Source: JAGRKR01 sp041397725
GTDB lineage: Bacteria > Pseudomonadota > Alphaproteobacteria > Rhizobiales > Hyphomicrobiaceae
Assembly: GCA_041397725.1 (NCBI GenBank)
Contig: JAWKVZ010000001.1
Coordinates: 1,146,392-1,210,391, forward strand
Reading direction: 5' to 3'
Length of the DNA: 64,000 nucleotides
Both the position numbers and the translations under genes were made by a program. This document shows positions 36,939-45,941 of this stretch, one piece after another. Within the stretch, counting starts at the first letter, position 1. Each line of letters begins with the position of its first letter. The notes beneath the pieces were generated by a model that searched no databases, was not told the DNA's origin, and saw only the letters and a program-made list of their open reading frames with translations.

Positions 36939-38372
36939 CTACCACTTCATGGCGCGACCGGTCACCTGATCGATGAAGGCATGTGTCCACACACCCGTGA
37001 GGATGACGGCGCCGTACAGGCTCTGCAATGGCGACAGCAGCGCCAGCGACAGATCCTCGCCATGCGAGCGAATGAACATGATCGCCGCCGAGGCGTGGAT
37101 CAGCCAGACCAGGATCCACAGCGAGAGCAGGCTCGCGACCTCGCCGAGCAGCAGCGCCCACACGGCAGTCGCCATGAGCAGCAGCCCGGCGATCGGCACG
37201 ACGTAGAGATCACCGATACCGGCGATCGTCATCCAGCGCCGGAGTGCGCCGCTGCCGCCCTTGCTGCTCCACTCGAGATCGTGAAATCGGGCGTTCACCT
37301 GCATCGAGCCGCGGATCCAGCGATATCGCTGGCTCAGCAACTCGCGCAACGTCTCCGGCACCATGGTCCGCGCCTTGGCCGCTGGCTCGTAGACGACGCG
37401 CCCGCCGATAGACCCGATCATGACCGAGAGTTCGAAGTCCTCGGCGAAGGTGTGCGGCGAGAATGGACCCGTGACGACCTCGCCGCGCCATGTCTCGCCA
37501 TCGGCGAAGAACGTCTGGCGCACCTGATCCAGGATCGCGCGACGGAACAAGCCGATCGGCCCGGGCACGATCAGGACGCAGCCATCGCCGCTCTGCGCCG
37601 TGCGGGCGCTGCCGTTTGCCACGACATATTCGAGCGCCTGCAGGCGCGCGATGAGCCCGCGCTTGTTGCGCACAGAGACCTGACCGCAGACAGCGGCGAC
37701 CCCGGCGTCGTCGAAATGCGGCACCATGATCGACAATGCGTCGGCGTCGATCATGCTGTCGGCGTCGACACACAGCACCAGCTCACCCTTGCTGGCGGCG
37801 ATGCCGCGGTTGAGCGCCCGCCATTTGCCGCCGTTCGCCTGGGTGAGCACCGTGACCGGCACGCGCGTGCTGCGTGCGGCAGCCGTTTGCGCCTTGGCGA
37901 GCGTCTCGTCGGTGGAGCCGTCGTCGACGATCACGATATCGAGGATGGGATAGCTGCTCTTGAGAAGCGAGGCCAGCGTCCGCTCGATCGTCTCCGCCTC
38001 GTTGTAGGCCGGAACGATGATGGAAACCGTCTTGCCGGTCCGCGCGGGCGCGCGCAGTTCCGGCGTGCTCGCGGTGGCCGTCAGCACCATTTGGCGGTAC
38101 GCCAGAAGCGCCACGCCGGCTTCCTTCAGCAGCAGCAGGATGACGATGCCGGCGGCGAGCCGCGCGATGAGGATGTAGCTGTCGCTCAGCGAGACGTTGC
38201 TCAGCGCGTCGAGCGAGGCGCTGAACGTCATGAGCTCGCTGAACAGCAGCGCGATGGCGCCGAGCATGGTCGCCATCACCAGCGAGTAGATGACGATCTC
38301 TGTCATCTGCACCTGGTCGTCGGCGACTTCGGGCACCGGAGTGGCCGCGATCTTGGTTGCGGGTTGGGTCAT
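36939..38372 (-). CDS. Membrane glycosyltransferase family 2 (processive polysaccharide synthase type)
   Basis: The 477-residue protein has two N-terminal membrane helices (about 26-48 and 66-92), a cytoplasmic GT-A domain with VDDGSTD (149-155), the DAD metal site (203-205), catalytic EDFE (311-314) and QRYRW (348-352), then about three C-terminal helices. The D, DxD, ED, QxxRW set marks processive synthases such as cellulose, hyaluronan, Alg8 or poly-GlcNAc enzymes. GGAGA precedes the ATG at 38372. It follows an HlyD-like gene by 15 bp. The product sugar is unknown. Confidence 0.85.
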   Translation of the reverse strand: MTQPATKIAATPVPEVADDQVQMTEIVIYSLVMATMLGAIALLFSELMTFSASLDALSNVSLSDSYILIARLAAGIVILLLLKEAGVALLAYRQMVLTATASTPELRAPARTGKTVSIIVPAYNEAETIERTLASLLKSSYPILDIVIVDDGSTDETLAKAQTAAARSTRVPVTVLTQANGGKWRALNRGIAASKGELVLCVDADSMIDADALSIMVPHFDDAGVAAVCGQVSVRNKRGLIARLQALEYVVANGSARTAQSGDGCVLIVPGPIGLFRRAILDQVRQTFFADGETWRGEVVTGPFSPHTFAEDFELSVMIGSIGGRVVYEPAAKARTMVPETLRELLSQRYRWIRGSMQVNARFHDLEWSSKGGSGALRRWMTIAGIGDLYVVPIAGLLLMATAVWALLLGEVASLLSLWILVWLIHASAAIMFIRSHGEDLSLALLSPLQSLYGAVILTGVWTHAFIDQVTGRAMKW

Positions 38373-38387
38373 GATCACTGTCTCCGC

Positions 38388-39983
38388 TCAGAGGGCGAAC
38401 TCGACGCGGACGGGCGTCGGGCTTTGTGGCTTGGTCTGGGCGGTCGGCTTGGCCGGCCGAGGCTCGCTTGCGACGGCCGCATCGCCGGAGAACAACTTGA
38501 AGATCTGCGCGACGCGCGAACGCAGCACCGAGACCGTCGAGGGGTTCCAGCGCAGGTGCGCGCGCGGCGTCGTGCCCTTGAGCGCCATGCGCACGAGCAT
38601 GTCGTCGGGAACGTCGAGGCCGAAGGCCACGGTCACGCGCTTGCGGTCGACCAGGCGATCGTCGATGCGCACGATGCTCGCCTTGACCAGGCGACGTGTG
38701 CTGCCGTCGTCGATGACCACGTCGAAGGTGTTGCGGCCGTACATCTCCTGCTTCAGGCCGGCCAGCTCGTCACGGAGCATGTCGAGCCGCATGACGAAGC
38801 CGTACTGGGAAGCCACGACCAGGAGCGGCAGCGAGCCGGTCAGAGCCGACGACATCTCGCTGCGGTAAATGACGCGTCCGCTGATCGGCGATTTCACCTC
38901 GGATTGTGCGGTGAGGATGGCCAACTCCTTCTCGAGCGCGGTGATGCGCGCCGTGGCGGCCTCGAGCTCGTGCTTGCGCTGGCGACGCGCCTCCACCTTG
39001 TTGTGTTCGAGCGCCGTGCGGGCTTCGGCCAGCACCTCCAGGACCGGCTGACGTCGCCGTTCGTAGGCGGCGATCTCCCCGGCGACCTTGGCGATCTCGG
39101 CACGCAGGAGGGCCTCGGTGCGGCGTTGGCCGTCGTCGAGCATGGCGATGGCCGCCGTCGTCTTGTCGCGGCCGTCGACGGCGCCCTTGAGCGCGTGCTG
39201 TGCCAGCGCTTTCGCCAGCGCGGCCTGATCGAGTTGCGTGACCGTGGCAAAGCCGCGCGACTGCAGCTTGGCGATGCGGGCATGGTGCCGAGCCCTCTGC
39301 GCGAGCTCGGCCGTCTGGGCGGCGATGCTGGCCTCGAGCGTCGGGAGCCTGGCTGCAAGATCGTTGCGGGCATTCTGCCAGGTGGTGTGGGTGGCGATCA
39401 TCTGCTGGCTCAGGGAGAACGAGGAGCGGGTCAACTCGGCGAGCCGCTGTTCGATCTGCGTCAGTCGCTGCTCTTCCGTCTGGACCTTGAGCACCAGATC
39501 CGAGGCGCGCAGCAGCGGCGCGGTTTTCAGCGCCTCGCGGCTCGCGACGAGTTCCTGCCAGCGCGCCTTGCGGGCGGCCAGACGATGCTCGTGCGTATCG
39601 GAGGAGAAGCGCGCGACGACCTGCTGGCGGCCGATTCGACCTCGGTCGGCGAGATAGGCGGGCGCGGCATCGGCGCGATAGGGGACGACGAAGAGATTGT
39701 AGGCCTCGACGATTCCCGCCCGCTCACGTGATGCGAGGCTGAGCAGCGCCGCCAGGAGGGCCGCAGGGGTCAGCAGGACGCCGAGCACCATGGCAAGATG
39801 CTTGCCCCAACGGGCCGTTCCAAGATTAGCGGACGCACTGCTGGTCGCTGGGCCTGGATTGCGGGCCGCCGCCGCCCGGCGCGTCTTGAGACTGGCGTAT
39901 CCATAAAGGAAGCAGAAGACCACATAGGCGACGACGATGCAGGCGGTGAGGCTTTGCACGAAGGAGGAGCTGTTGGCGAGCAT
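38388..39983 (-). CDS. HlyD-like membrane fusion protein, partner of the glycosyltransferase
   Basis: The 531-residue protein has two N-terminal membrane segments (about 8-32 and 63-86), a long periplasmic coiled coil (about 130-345), a lipoyl-like turn (EVKSPISGRVIYRSEM) and a beta-barrel (GSLPLLVVASQYGFVMRLDM...). It resembles adaptor or copolymerase proteins paired with polysaccharide synthases, such as Alg44, but has no PilZ domain for cyclic-di-GMP. It is the first gene of the two-gene operon, so synthesis and export are probably made together. An inverted repeat lies about 70-90 bp upstream. Confidence 0.75.
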   Translation of the reverse strand: MLANSSSFVQSLTACIVVAYVVFCFLYGYASLKTRRAAAARNPGPATSSASANLGTARWGKHLAMVLGVLLTPAALLAALLSLASRERAGIVEAYNLFVVPYRADAAPAYLADRGRIGRQQVVARFSSDTHEHRLAARKARWQELVASREALKTAPLLRASDLVLKVQTEEQRLTQIEQRLAELTRSSFSLSQQMIATHTTWQNARNDLAARLPTLEASIAAQTAELAQRARHHARIAKLQSRGFATVTQLDQAALAKALAQHALKGAVDGRDKTTAAIAMLDDGQRRTEALLRAEIAKVAGEIAAYERRRQPVLEVLAEARTALEHNKVEARRQRKHELEAATARITALEKELAILTAQSEVKSPISGRVIYRSEMSSALTGSLPLLVVASQYGFVMRLDMLRDELAGLKQEMYGRNTFDVVIDDGSTRRLVKASIVRIDDRLVDRKRVTVAFGLDVPDDMLVRMALKGTTPRAHLRWNPSTVSVLRSRVAQIFKLFSGDAAVASEPRPAKPTAQTKPQSPTPVRVEFAL

Positions 39984-40053
39984 TATGAGATCTCTTTACG
40001 CAATACGGGACAAGGGGCTCGGAGAATGCTGCGCGGCGTAGTGGGCCGCTCCG

Positions 40054-40076
40054 GTTGCAATTATTGGAATTGCAAC
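40054..40076. promoter_or_regulatory. 23-bp inverted repeat upstream of the polysaccharide operon
   Basis: GTTGCAATT (40054-40062) and AATTGCAAC (40068-40076) are perfect inverted arms around ATTGG. The site is 71-93 bp upstream of the HlyD-like gene start, in AT-rich DNA. It looks like a dimeric regulator site; the regulator is not evident. Confidence 0.5.
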
Positions 40077-40267
40077 TAGAGGACATAATTGCCGCAATGA
40101 GCTAAAATTCCTATAACTCGCGTCACGAAGAAATACACAAATTAATCATCAGTCTTGAGAATGTGTAATTGTCTGAGAATTGGATTTGTGGGCGCAGCGA
40201 ATTCTTCGCGCGGGCCATGGCGTCATCCGCCGTCGCGGACAGGGGACGCCGCCTGCCGCAGCCAGCC

Positions 40268-40489
40268 TCAGGACTTGTCTGGCTTCGACAGCAGCAGTTT
40301 TTCCGCCTCGTCGAGCGAGAAGGTGTGCGGGTTCGCCATCGAGAACGAGTAGATGCTGCCGTCGATGTCGGGGCTCATCACGTGCCAGAGATTGACGCCC
40401 TCATGCGCGCGGCGCAGCACATAGCCCTTGCTGCGCGCAAGCTCGCGCACCTCCTGCTCACGCTGATCTGCGTCGTGGGGCTTCGACAC
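40268..40489 (-). CDS. Small hypothetical protein
   Basis: The 73-residue soluble protein is not recognised. It contains a charged N-terminal helix (ADQREQEVRELARSKGY), a possible short beta part (RAHEGVNLWHVMSPDIDGSIYSF) and a C-terminal helix (SLDEAEKLLLSK). The GTG at 40489 is chosen because GGAGG lies five bases upstream (40496-40500 on the minus strand). An in-frame GTG at 40501 overlaps that site. It stands alone. Confidence 0.5.
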   Translation of the reverse strand: MSKPHDADQREQEVRELARSKGYVLRRAHEGVNLWHVMSPDIDGSIYSFSMANPHTFSLDEAEKLLLSKPDKS

Positions 40490-40646
40490 CACTGCCTCCA
40501 CTTGTCATCCGCCGTCGCGACGGCGATGGAGGCACCTTAGCATCAATCCGGCCGCAGCGGGAAATCGCGACCGGAGCGTGCCGGGCCCGCTCGCTGCGCG
40601 TTCGGGAGGCGCACCTCGCAGGAGCAGTCCGACGGCCGGCCGCGGG

Positions 40647-41138
40647 CTAGAAATTCAAGGGAGCGTTGTCGATGACTTCCTTCATGACGAAAAACGTCCG
40701 GGTCTGACGCACACCGGGAAGCGCGATCAGTTGTTCGCCATGCAATCGATTGAAATCGGCGATATCGCGAACACGAATCTTTAAGAAGAAATCGAAATCT
40801 CCAGCCACCAGGTGGCAATCGAGTACGACATCGAGTTTGCGAATCGCCGCCTCGAATACCGCGAAGCTTTCCGGAGTCGAGCGGTCGAGTACCACGCCGA
40901 CGATGACCAGCGTACCCCGCGATACCCGCTCCGGCGCGATCTCGGCGCGGACCGCACGCACGTAACCCTCGTCGAACAGGCGCTGGGTCCGGCGATGACA
41001 GGTGGCCGGGCTGACGTTCACCGCCTTGGCCAGATCGGCGTTCGTCGTGCGGCCGTCGCGCTGCAATCGCTGCAGGATCCGTCGGTCGATGCGATCGAGC
41101 TCTCCTGTTCCGGTATAATCTTTCGATTTTTCTGCCAT
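40647..41138 (-). CDS. acdR: Lrp/AsnC-family regulator of ACC deaminase
   Basis: The 163-residue protein has an Lrp-type winged helix (LDRIDRRILQRLQRDGRTTN, ADLAKAVNVSPATCHRRTQRL) and an effector-binding RAM domain (DFDFFLKIRVRDIADFNRL). It is divergent from acdS across 126 bp, the classical acdR-acdS arrangement in which the regulator activates ACC deaminase. The symbol rests on that arrangement. Confidence 0.82.
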   Translation of the reverse strand: MAEKSKDYTGTGELDRIDRRILQRLQRDGRTTNADLAKAVNVSPATCHRRTQRLFDEGYVRAVRAEIAPERVSRGTLVIVGVVLDRSTPESFAVFEAAIRKLDVVLDCHLVAGDFDFFLKIRVRDIADFNRLHGEQLIALPGVRQTRTFFVMKEVIDNAPLNF

Positions 41139-41178
41139 ATGCTGACCTAAACTTCCAATAAATCCTCGAAAACAGAAA

Positions 41179-41184
41179 TATAAT
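41179..41184 (+). promoter_or_regulatory. Candidate -10 element of acdS
   Basis: A perfect TATAAT sits 81 bp before the acdS start in the acdR/acdS intergenic region. At the expected -35 distance there is only CAATAA, so the promoter probably needs an activator, which fits control by the divergent Lrp-type regulator. Confidence 0.4.
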
Positions 41185-41264
41185 GGTCAAAACATCTCTG
41201 TCTTCGGAAGGACATGCCGCACAATTCTGACTAGGGTGTGCGGGCTTTGTCAACGGAGGTCGTC

Positions 41265-42284
41265 ATGCTCAGGCTGGACAAGTTCGAACGCTATCCCCTC
41301 ACCTTCGGTCCGACGCCGATCGAGTTTCTGCCGAGGATGACCGAGGCGCTCGGCGGGCAGGTGCAGATCTACGCCAAGCGGGACGACTGCAATTCGGGTC
41401 TGGCTTTCGGCGGCAACAAGCTGCGCAAGCTCGAGTACATCGTGCCCGATGCGATCGCTTCGAACGCCGATACACTCGTCTCCATCGGCGGCGTGCAGTC
41501 GAACCACACGCGCATGGTGGCCGCGACCGCGGCCAAGATCGGCATGAAGTGCGTCGTCGTGCAGGAAAGCTGGGTGCCCCACGAGGACGCCGTTTACGAC
41601 CGCGTCGGCAACATCCTGCTGACCCGCCTGATGGGCGCCGACAGTCGCATCGTGCCGGACGGCTTCGATATCGGCATCCGCAAGAGCTGGGAGGACGCAA
41701 TCGAGTCCGTCAAGGCGGCTGGCGGCAAGCCATACGGCATCCCGGCAGGTGCCTCTGTGCACAAGCTCGGCGGCCTCGGCTACGTCGGCTTTGCAGAGGA
41801 AGTGCGCGCCCAGGAAGCGCAGATGGGCATTCGCTTCGACTACATCATCGTCTGTGTCGTCACCGGCTCGACCCAGGGCGGCATGATCGTCGGGTTCGCT
41901 GCCGACAATCGCGCCGATCGCGTCATCGGCATCGATGCCTCCGGCACGCCACAGCAGACCCGGGAACAGGTGCGCCAGATCGTGGACGGCACGGCGGAGC
42001 TGGTCGAGCTCGGTCGCAAAGTGCGTGACGACGAGATCGTCATCCTCGAGGACTATGCCTATCCCGCTTACGGGGTGCCCAGCCACGAGACGAATGAGGC
42101 GATTCGCTTCGCCGCCCGCACCGAGGCGATGATCACCGACCCGGTCTACGAGGGCAAATCCATGCAGGGCATGATCGATCTGGTGGGCAAGGGCTACTTC
42201 CCGGCCGGCTCGAAGGTGCTCTATGCCCATCTTGGCGGTGCGCCGGCCCTCAATGGCTACAGCTACACCTATCGCAACGGCTGA
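41265..42284 (+). CDS. acdS: 1-aminocyclopropane-1-carboxylate (ACC) deaminase
   Basis: The PLP enzyme splits the ethylene precursor ACC into 2-oxobutyrate and ammonia, which lowers ethylene in colonised plants. The 339 residues carry the PLP lysine (Lys52, AFGGNKLRKLEY), the substrate serine/asparagine loop SIGGVQSNHTR, a glutamate in DPVYEGKSM and a leucine in HLGGAPAL. These last two residues, equivalent to Glu295 and Leu322, separate true AcdS from D-cysteine desulfhydrase. The ATG at 41265 follows GGAGG. It lies divergent to acdR. Confidence 0.93.
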   Translation: MLRLDKFERYPLTFGPTPIEFLPRMTEALGGQVQIYAKRDDCNSGLAFGGNKLRKLEYIVPDAIASNADTLVSIGGVQSNHTRMVAATAAKIGMKCVVVQESWVPHEDAVYDRVGNILLTRLMGADSRIVPDGFDIGIRKSWEDAIESVKAAGGKPYGIPAGASVHKLGGLGYVGFAEEVRAQEAQMGIRFDYIIVCVVTGSTQGGMIVGFAADNRADRVIGIDASGTPQQTREQVRQIVDGTAELVELGRKVRDDEIVILEDYAYPAYGVPSHETNEAIRFAARTEAMITDPVYEGKSMQGMIDLVGKGYFPAGSKVLYAHLGGAPALNGYSYTYRNG

Positions 42285-42351
42285 GGCGGGGCGGTCTCGC
42301 TCCAGTCTCAGGGGCGGTCCGATGAAGGAGGCGAAGGGCGCGGTGCGGCAC

Positions 42352-42375
42352 CCTCCGGCTCGCGCGCGCCGGAGG
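42352..42375. terminator. Stem-loop after acdS
   Basis: CCTCCGGC (42352-42359) pairs perfectly with GCCGGAGG (42368-42375) across an eight-base loop, 67 bp after the acdS stop. No T-run follows, so terminator activity is uncertain. Confidence 0.35.
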
Positions 42376-42460
42376 TGGGGCTAACCTATTGATGTGGTTC
42401 GCGCTCCTCGAAGAAATAAGTTCGAGCTGGGAAATCGGCGCGCCAGCGGCTGGAGAGGCC

Positions 42461-42489
42461 GCCGGGCGGTCAGCCCGCCCCGCGGAGCG
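42461..42489. repeat. tRNA-flanking repeat, copy near tRNA-Glu
   Basis: The 29 bases here match 63704-63733 (next to the tRNA-Arg fragment) except for two substitutions and one inserted base. Both copies lie 20-40 bases beyond the tRNA 3' end. Read on the minus strand each can form a GGGCG(G)/(C)CGCCC hairpin. Confidence 0.5.
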
Positions 42490-42523
42490 AGCGAGGGAAG
42501 TAAGCTTCGCGTGAGCGAAAAAT

Positions 42524-42598
42524 TGGCGCTCCCTACGGGAGTCGAACCCGTCTTTTCAGATTGAAAATCTGACGTCCTAACCGATAGACGAAGGGAGC
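42524..42598 (-). tRNA. tRNA-Glu (anticodon TTC)
   Basis: The minus strand folds as a complete cloverleaf: acceptor GCTCCCT with AGGGAGC, D-arm with TCGGTTAGGA, anticodon loop TTTTCAA (anticodon TTC), and T-arm with GGTTCGACTCC. A genomic CCA is encoded at 42524-42526. TTTTT follows the CCA end on the minus strand. Confidence 0.95.
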
Positions 42599-42668
42599 GC
42601 GCCGGAGGGATATAGAAACCTTTGCGGTCTAAGGCAAGCGCGCCTCCACCGCCGCGCCCGATCCCCTG

Positions 42669-44948
42669 TCAGCGGCGTACGTACTTGGCCCAGAGCGCCG
42701 ACAGGATGTCGGAGTAATCGTCCGTCCAGGGTTGCGTGCGCGGGGCCGCGACCGCACGGGCGTCGTGCCAGGCCAGCACGGGCGCGAGCGCCTCCCGGCT
42801 GCGTGCGAAGAACACGACGTGCGAGCGTGCCGCATCGAGGCCGCGCTTGGCCGCCTTGTCGTCCACCACCGCTGCAACGAGCCCGGGATGGGCCTTGGTC
42901 AGGCTGGTGGCGACCTCGATCAGGTCGAGATGGCGGTTGGAGACGTGCATGGCCAGAATGCCGCGTGGGGCCAGCTTGTCGACATAGAGCTGCATGGCCT
43001 CGCGCGTCAGCAGGTGCACGGGTACGGAATCCGACGAGAAGGCGTCGATCACCAGATAGTCGAAGCTCTGCGGCTTCTCCTTGGCGAGGGTCAGGCGCGC
43101 ATCGCCGAGGACGATGTCGGCATCGGGCCGGCAGCGCGACAGGAAGGTGAAGCGGCTGGGATCCCGGGCGATGCGCACGACGACCGGATCGATCTCGTAG
43201 AACCGCCAGGTTTCTGCGGTGCGCGCATGGCAGGCCATGGAGCCAGCGCCGAGGCCGATGATGCCGGCGCGGAACGCCGTCTCGGGCTTGCCGCTGATCG
43301 AGCGCGCCGCGGTTACGCCGCGCGCCATGGGACCTTCGGGATGATAGTAGGTGGCCGGCACGGGACGCGCCACGGGCTTGCCGTCACGGTCCTTGATGCG
43401 CTCGGCGCCGTGGACGGTGGTGCCGTGCAGCAGCACGCGTACGGCGCCGTTCTCCATGAGGCTGACGCGATGGGTGCCGAAGAAGCTGCGCTCGGCGTTG
43501 CCGCGGTTCATCGAGGACGGAAGCAGCACGACGGCGGCAGCCATCAGGGCGGTGTATACGAAGGCGTTGGGAGCGGCACGGCCGCGGAGCACGAGCAGCG
43601 CGGCGAGGCCGATGACGGCGAGCGTGCGCGGCAGCGGCGTCTCACGAACGAGGCCATAGGTGCCGGCGAGGCCAACCAGCGCCATTACGACGAGCGCCGC
43701 GGCGGCGAGTGCGCCGAGCTCGCGCCAGTCCTTGGCGGAGACGCTGTTGCGCATGCCCGGCCGCAGCGCCATGGCGAGCACCAGCAGCAGTGGGAACTCG
43801 TAGATGGCATTGAACACCTGCGGGGATACGAGCGCCGCAAAGATGCCGCCGAGGACGCCGCCGAGCGACATCCACAGGTAGAATTCAGTCAGGTGTCCTG
43901 CCGCCGGCCGGTGCTCGTAGAGCTCGCGATGGCAGACCATGGTGGAGATGAAGAAGGCGGCGACGCCGGCCAGGCTCGTGATCAGCCAGCCCGTGTTGCC
44001 GTCGGCGCCGATGCCGAACAGGACCAGCGCGACCGCGATGGGCTGCAGGCGCAACATGAGGGCGTGCGAGCGCGGCGGTGCATCGCGGAAGACGAGGATG
44101 AAGGTCAGCAGGAACAAGGCGAGCGGGATCACCCAGAGGAAGGGTGCAGAGGCGATGTCTGTGGTGACGTAGGTGGTGAACGCGACGAGAAGCCCCGACG
44201 GCACGAACGACAGGGCGATCCAGCGGGCGCGGTCGGTCCAGCGGAGAGCCGGCAGGACGGCGAGATCGCGGCTCGACGAGGGGCCGGCGGTCTCGCGGGC
44301 ATTGGCGGCGCCGACGACGCCGCAAACCGCGATCAACGCGCCAAGCAGCAGGAAGCCGGCAGTCCACAGGCCGCTCTGGGCCTTGAGGCCGATGACGGGC
44401 TCGATGGCGATCGGATAGAGCAGCAGCGCCGCGAGGCTGCCGAGGTTGCTGGCGCCATAGAGGAAGTAGGGGTCGGCGGCGTGCGGATGGCCGGTGCGTG
44501 CAAACCAGGCCTGAAGCAGCGGCGCGTTGGCCGAGACCGCGAAGAACGGCAGGCCGACGCCCAGGGCAAGCGTGCCGATCAGCCACAAGTAGGCATCGCC
44601 CGCCGGCGGCTCGGATGCCGAGATGGAGATGGGGAGCGCCAGTACCGCCACGGCGACGAGGGCGAGATGCACCGCGGGCGCGAGGCGGGGCGCCACCAGC
44701 CGGTTCAGGGCGTGGGCGTAGCAGTAGCCGGCCAGAAGAACCGCCTGGAAGAAGCACATCGACACCGCCCAGACCGACGGCGATCCGCCGAGGCGCGGCA
44801 GCACCATCTTGGCGAACATGGGCTGGACGGAGAACAGCAGGAGGGCGGAGAGGAACAGCGTGCCGGCAAACACGGCGAGAACTGCAGCCTGCTCGCGGGC
44901 CAGATCGAGACCTCGCCCCAGTGCTGCGCGCAAGCTCGAAGTCGTCAT
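42669..44948 (-). CDS. Membrane protein fused to a spermidine-synthase-like domain
   Basis: The 759-residue protein has about a dozen hydrophobic segments in residues 1-500 and a C-terminal Rossmann methyltransferase-like/spermidine-synthase domain (about 510-740) with GIIGLGAGSMACH, YEIDPVVVRIA and VLGDARLTLA. Such fused integral-membrane synthases are widespread and poorly characterised; actual polyamine synthesis is unproven. I start it at ATG 44948, with GAGGGTTGAGAG upstream. The longer frame to 45206 is not protein-like. It ends 70 bp from tRNA-Glu. Confidence 0.78.
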   Translation of the reverse strand: MTTSSLRAALGRGLDLAREQAAVLAVFAGTLFLSALLLFSVQPMFAKMVLPRLGGSPSVWAVSMCFFQAVLLAGYCYAHALNRLVAPRLAPAVHLALVAVAVLALPISISASEPPAGDAYLWLIGTLALGVGLPFFAVSANAPLLQAWFARTGHPHAADPYFLYGASNLGSLAALLLYPIAIEPVIGLKAQSGLWTAGFLLLGALIAVCGVVGAANARETAGPSSSRDLAVLPALRWTDRARWIALSFVPSGLLVAFTTYVTTDIASAPFLWVIPLALFLLTFILVFRDAPPRSHALMLRLQPIAVALVLFGIGADGNTGWLITSLAGVAAFFISTMVCHRELYEHRPAAGHLTEFYLWMSLGGVLGGIFAALVSPQVFNAIYEFPLLLVLAMALRPGMRNSVSAKDWRELGALAAAALVVMALVGLAGTYGLVRETPLPRTLAVIGLAALLVLRGRAAPNAFVYTALMAAAVVLLPSSMNRGNAERSFFGTHRVSLMENGAVRVLLHGTTVHGAERIKDRDGKPVARPVPATYYHPEGPMARGVTAARSISGKPETAFRAGIIGLGAGSMACHARTAETWRFYEIDPVVVRIARDPSRFTFLSRCRPDADIVLGDARLTLAKEKPQSFDYLVIDAFSSDSVPVHLLTREAMQLYVDKLAPRGILAMHVSNRHLDLIEVATSLTKAHPGLVAAVVDDKAAKRGLDAARSHVVFFARSREALAPVLAWHDARAVAAPRTQPWTDDYSDILSALWAKYVRR

Positions 44949-45260
44949 ACTCTCAACCCTCGACACGATTTTTGACCGTGCCGCAAGGTAAACGCCAATG
45001 CTTGAAAGTTGCTGAACGGACGTGCAATGCGTGGCGGCGGCGGATTTTCGATCGCGTGCGCCCAACGGTAAACGAGGCGTTGACGGTTGCGGGCGGCTCG
45101 CGACAGCCGCATGGCGCAACCTGGACTTGTGGGCGATACGCGCTCTGTCACTTTGGTATCGGCGTGGGATGGCGTCGACACGCGACTTCAAAACCTGTCC
45201 GCCCACGTTATTTTAAAGGGATCGCGGTACGCTTGGCTCTCCAGTTTCAGGGAGCGGGCG
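44949..45260. other. Divergent intergenic region
   Basis: This 312-bp gap lies between two divergent membrane-protein genes. The octamer GGTAAACG occurs twice in it (near 44986 and 45067). Otherwise I see no gene, RNA or strong promoter. Confidence 0.4.
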
Positions 45261-45941
45261 ATGGTCGTCCTCAAGTACAAGAGACCGCGGCTGATCGGTG
45301 GCGGCATCATCACGCTGGCAATCGGCATCGCGCTGGCGCACTGGGGGAGTGGCGTCATTATCACCACTTTCGGCATGCTCTTGATCGCTGCGGCGCTGCG
45401 TCTGCTCTATCTGGCGACCACCGACCTCGCGGCGGTGCGGTGTGGTCCGGCTGGGCTCCACATCAGGAAAACCGAGTGGACGCGCACAATTCCCTGGACC
45501 GACTACCAGGGCGTCGAGCTCAAAGTCGTGACGTTCTATGCGCTGGGCTTCATCCCGACAGCAAAGTCGCGGATCGTGGTCTTCACGGCAAAGGCCCCGG
45601 ACGCGATCTGGACGAGGACTCACAAGATCGGTTTGGACATGCTTGAGTGCTCCGAGGACGACATCGCGAAGATCGCGCTGGTCATCGAGAAGTTCGCGGC
45701 ATCTGCGGCGCGATCGCCCCAGCCCGCCGCCGCCCCGCGCGCGGCAAAGGAGTCTCCCGCGGCTGGGGAGGAGCGGACTGGCTGGGAGACGCGAGCCCTC
45801 GATGTCATGGCCGCAGTGCGGCAGAGCCCAACGGAGCCGGGCCCGAGCGGCGCGGCGGCAGGTCGCGCGCGCACCAGTGCGCCTATCGCCGCATCGCGCC
45901 AACGCCAGGGTGGCCGAGCGGCCTTCGGCAGACGCGCCTGA
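45261..45941 (+). CDS. Membrane protein with a PH-like domain and Ala/Pro tail
   Basis: The 226-residue protein has two N-terminal hydrophobic segments (about 12-30 and 32-50), then a beta-rich part (AVRCGPAGLHIRKTEWTRTI, PWTDYQGVELKVVTFYALG) reminiscent of bacterial PH-like domains, then a low-complexity Ala/Pro/Arg tail from about 150. The ATG at 45261 follows GGGAG. Its TGA directly abuts the stop of the convergent GTPase gene. Function is unknown. Confidence 0.6.
   Translation: MVVLKYKRPRLIGGGIITLAIGIALAHWGSGVIITTFGMLLIAAALRLLYLATTDLAAVRCGPAGLHIRKTEWTRTIPWTDYQGVELKVVTFYALGFIPTAKSRIVVFTAKAPDAIWTRTHKIGLDMLECSEDDIAKIALVIEKFAASAARSPQPAAAPRAAKESPAAGEERTGWETRALDVMAAVRQSPTEPGPSGAAAGRARTSAPIAASRQRQGGRAAFGRRA

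Noticed and set aside
36894..39731. 945-residue open frame on the + strand
   Set aside because: It is antisense to the GT2 and HlyD-like genes. Its His/Arg/Gly-rich composition is typical of high-GC shadow frames.
42732..44975. 747-residue open frame on the + strand
   Set aside because: It lies antisense to the spermidine-synthase-like gene and has shadow-frame composition.
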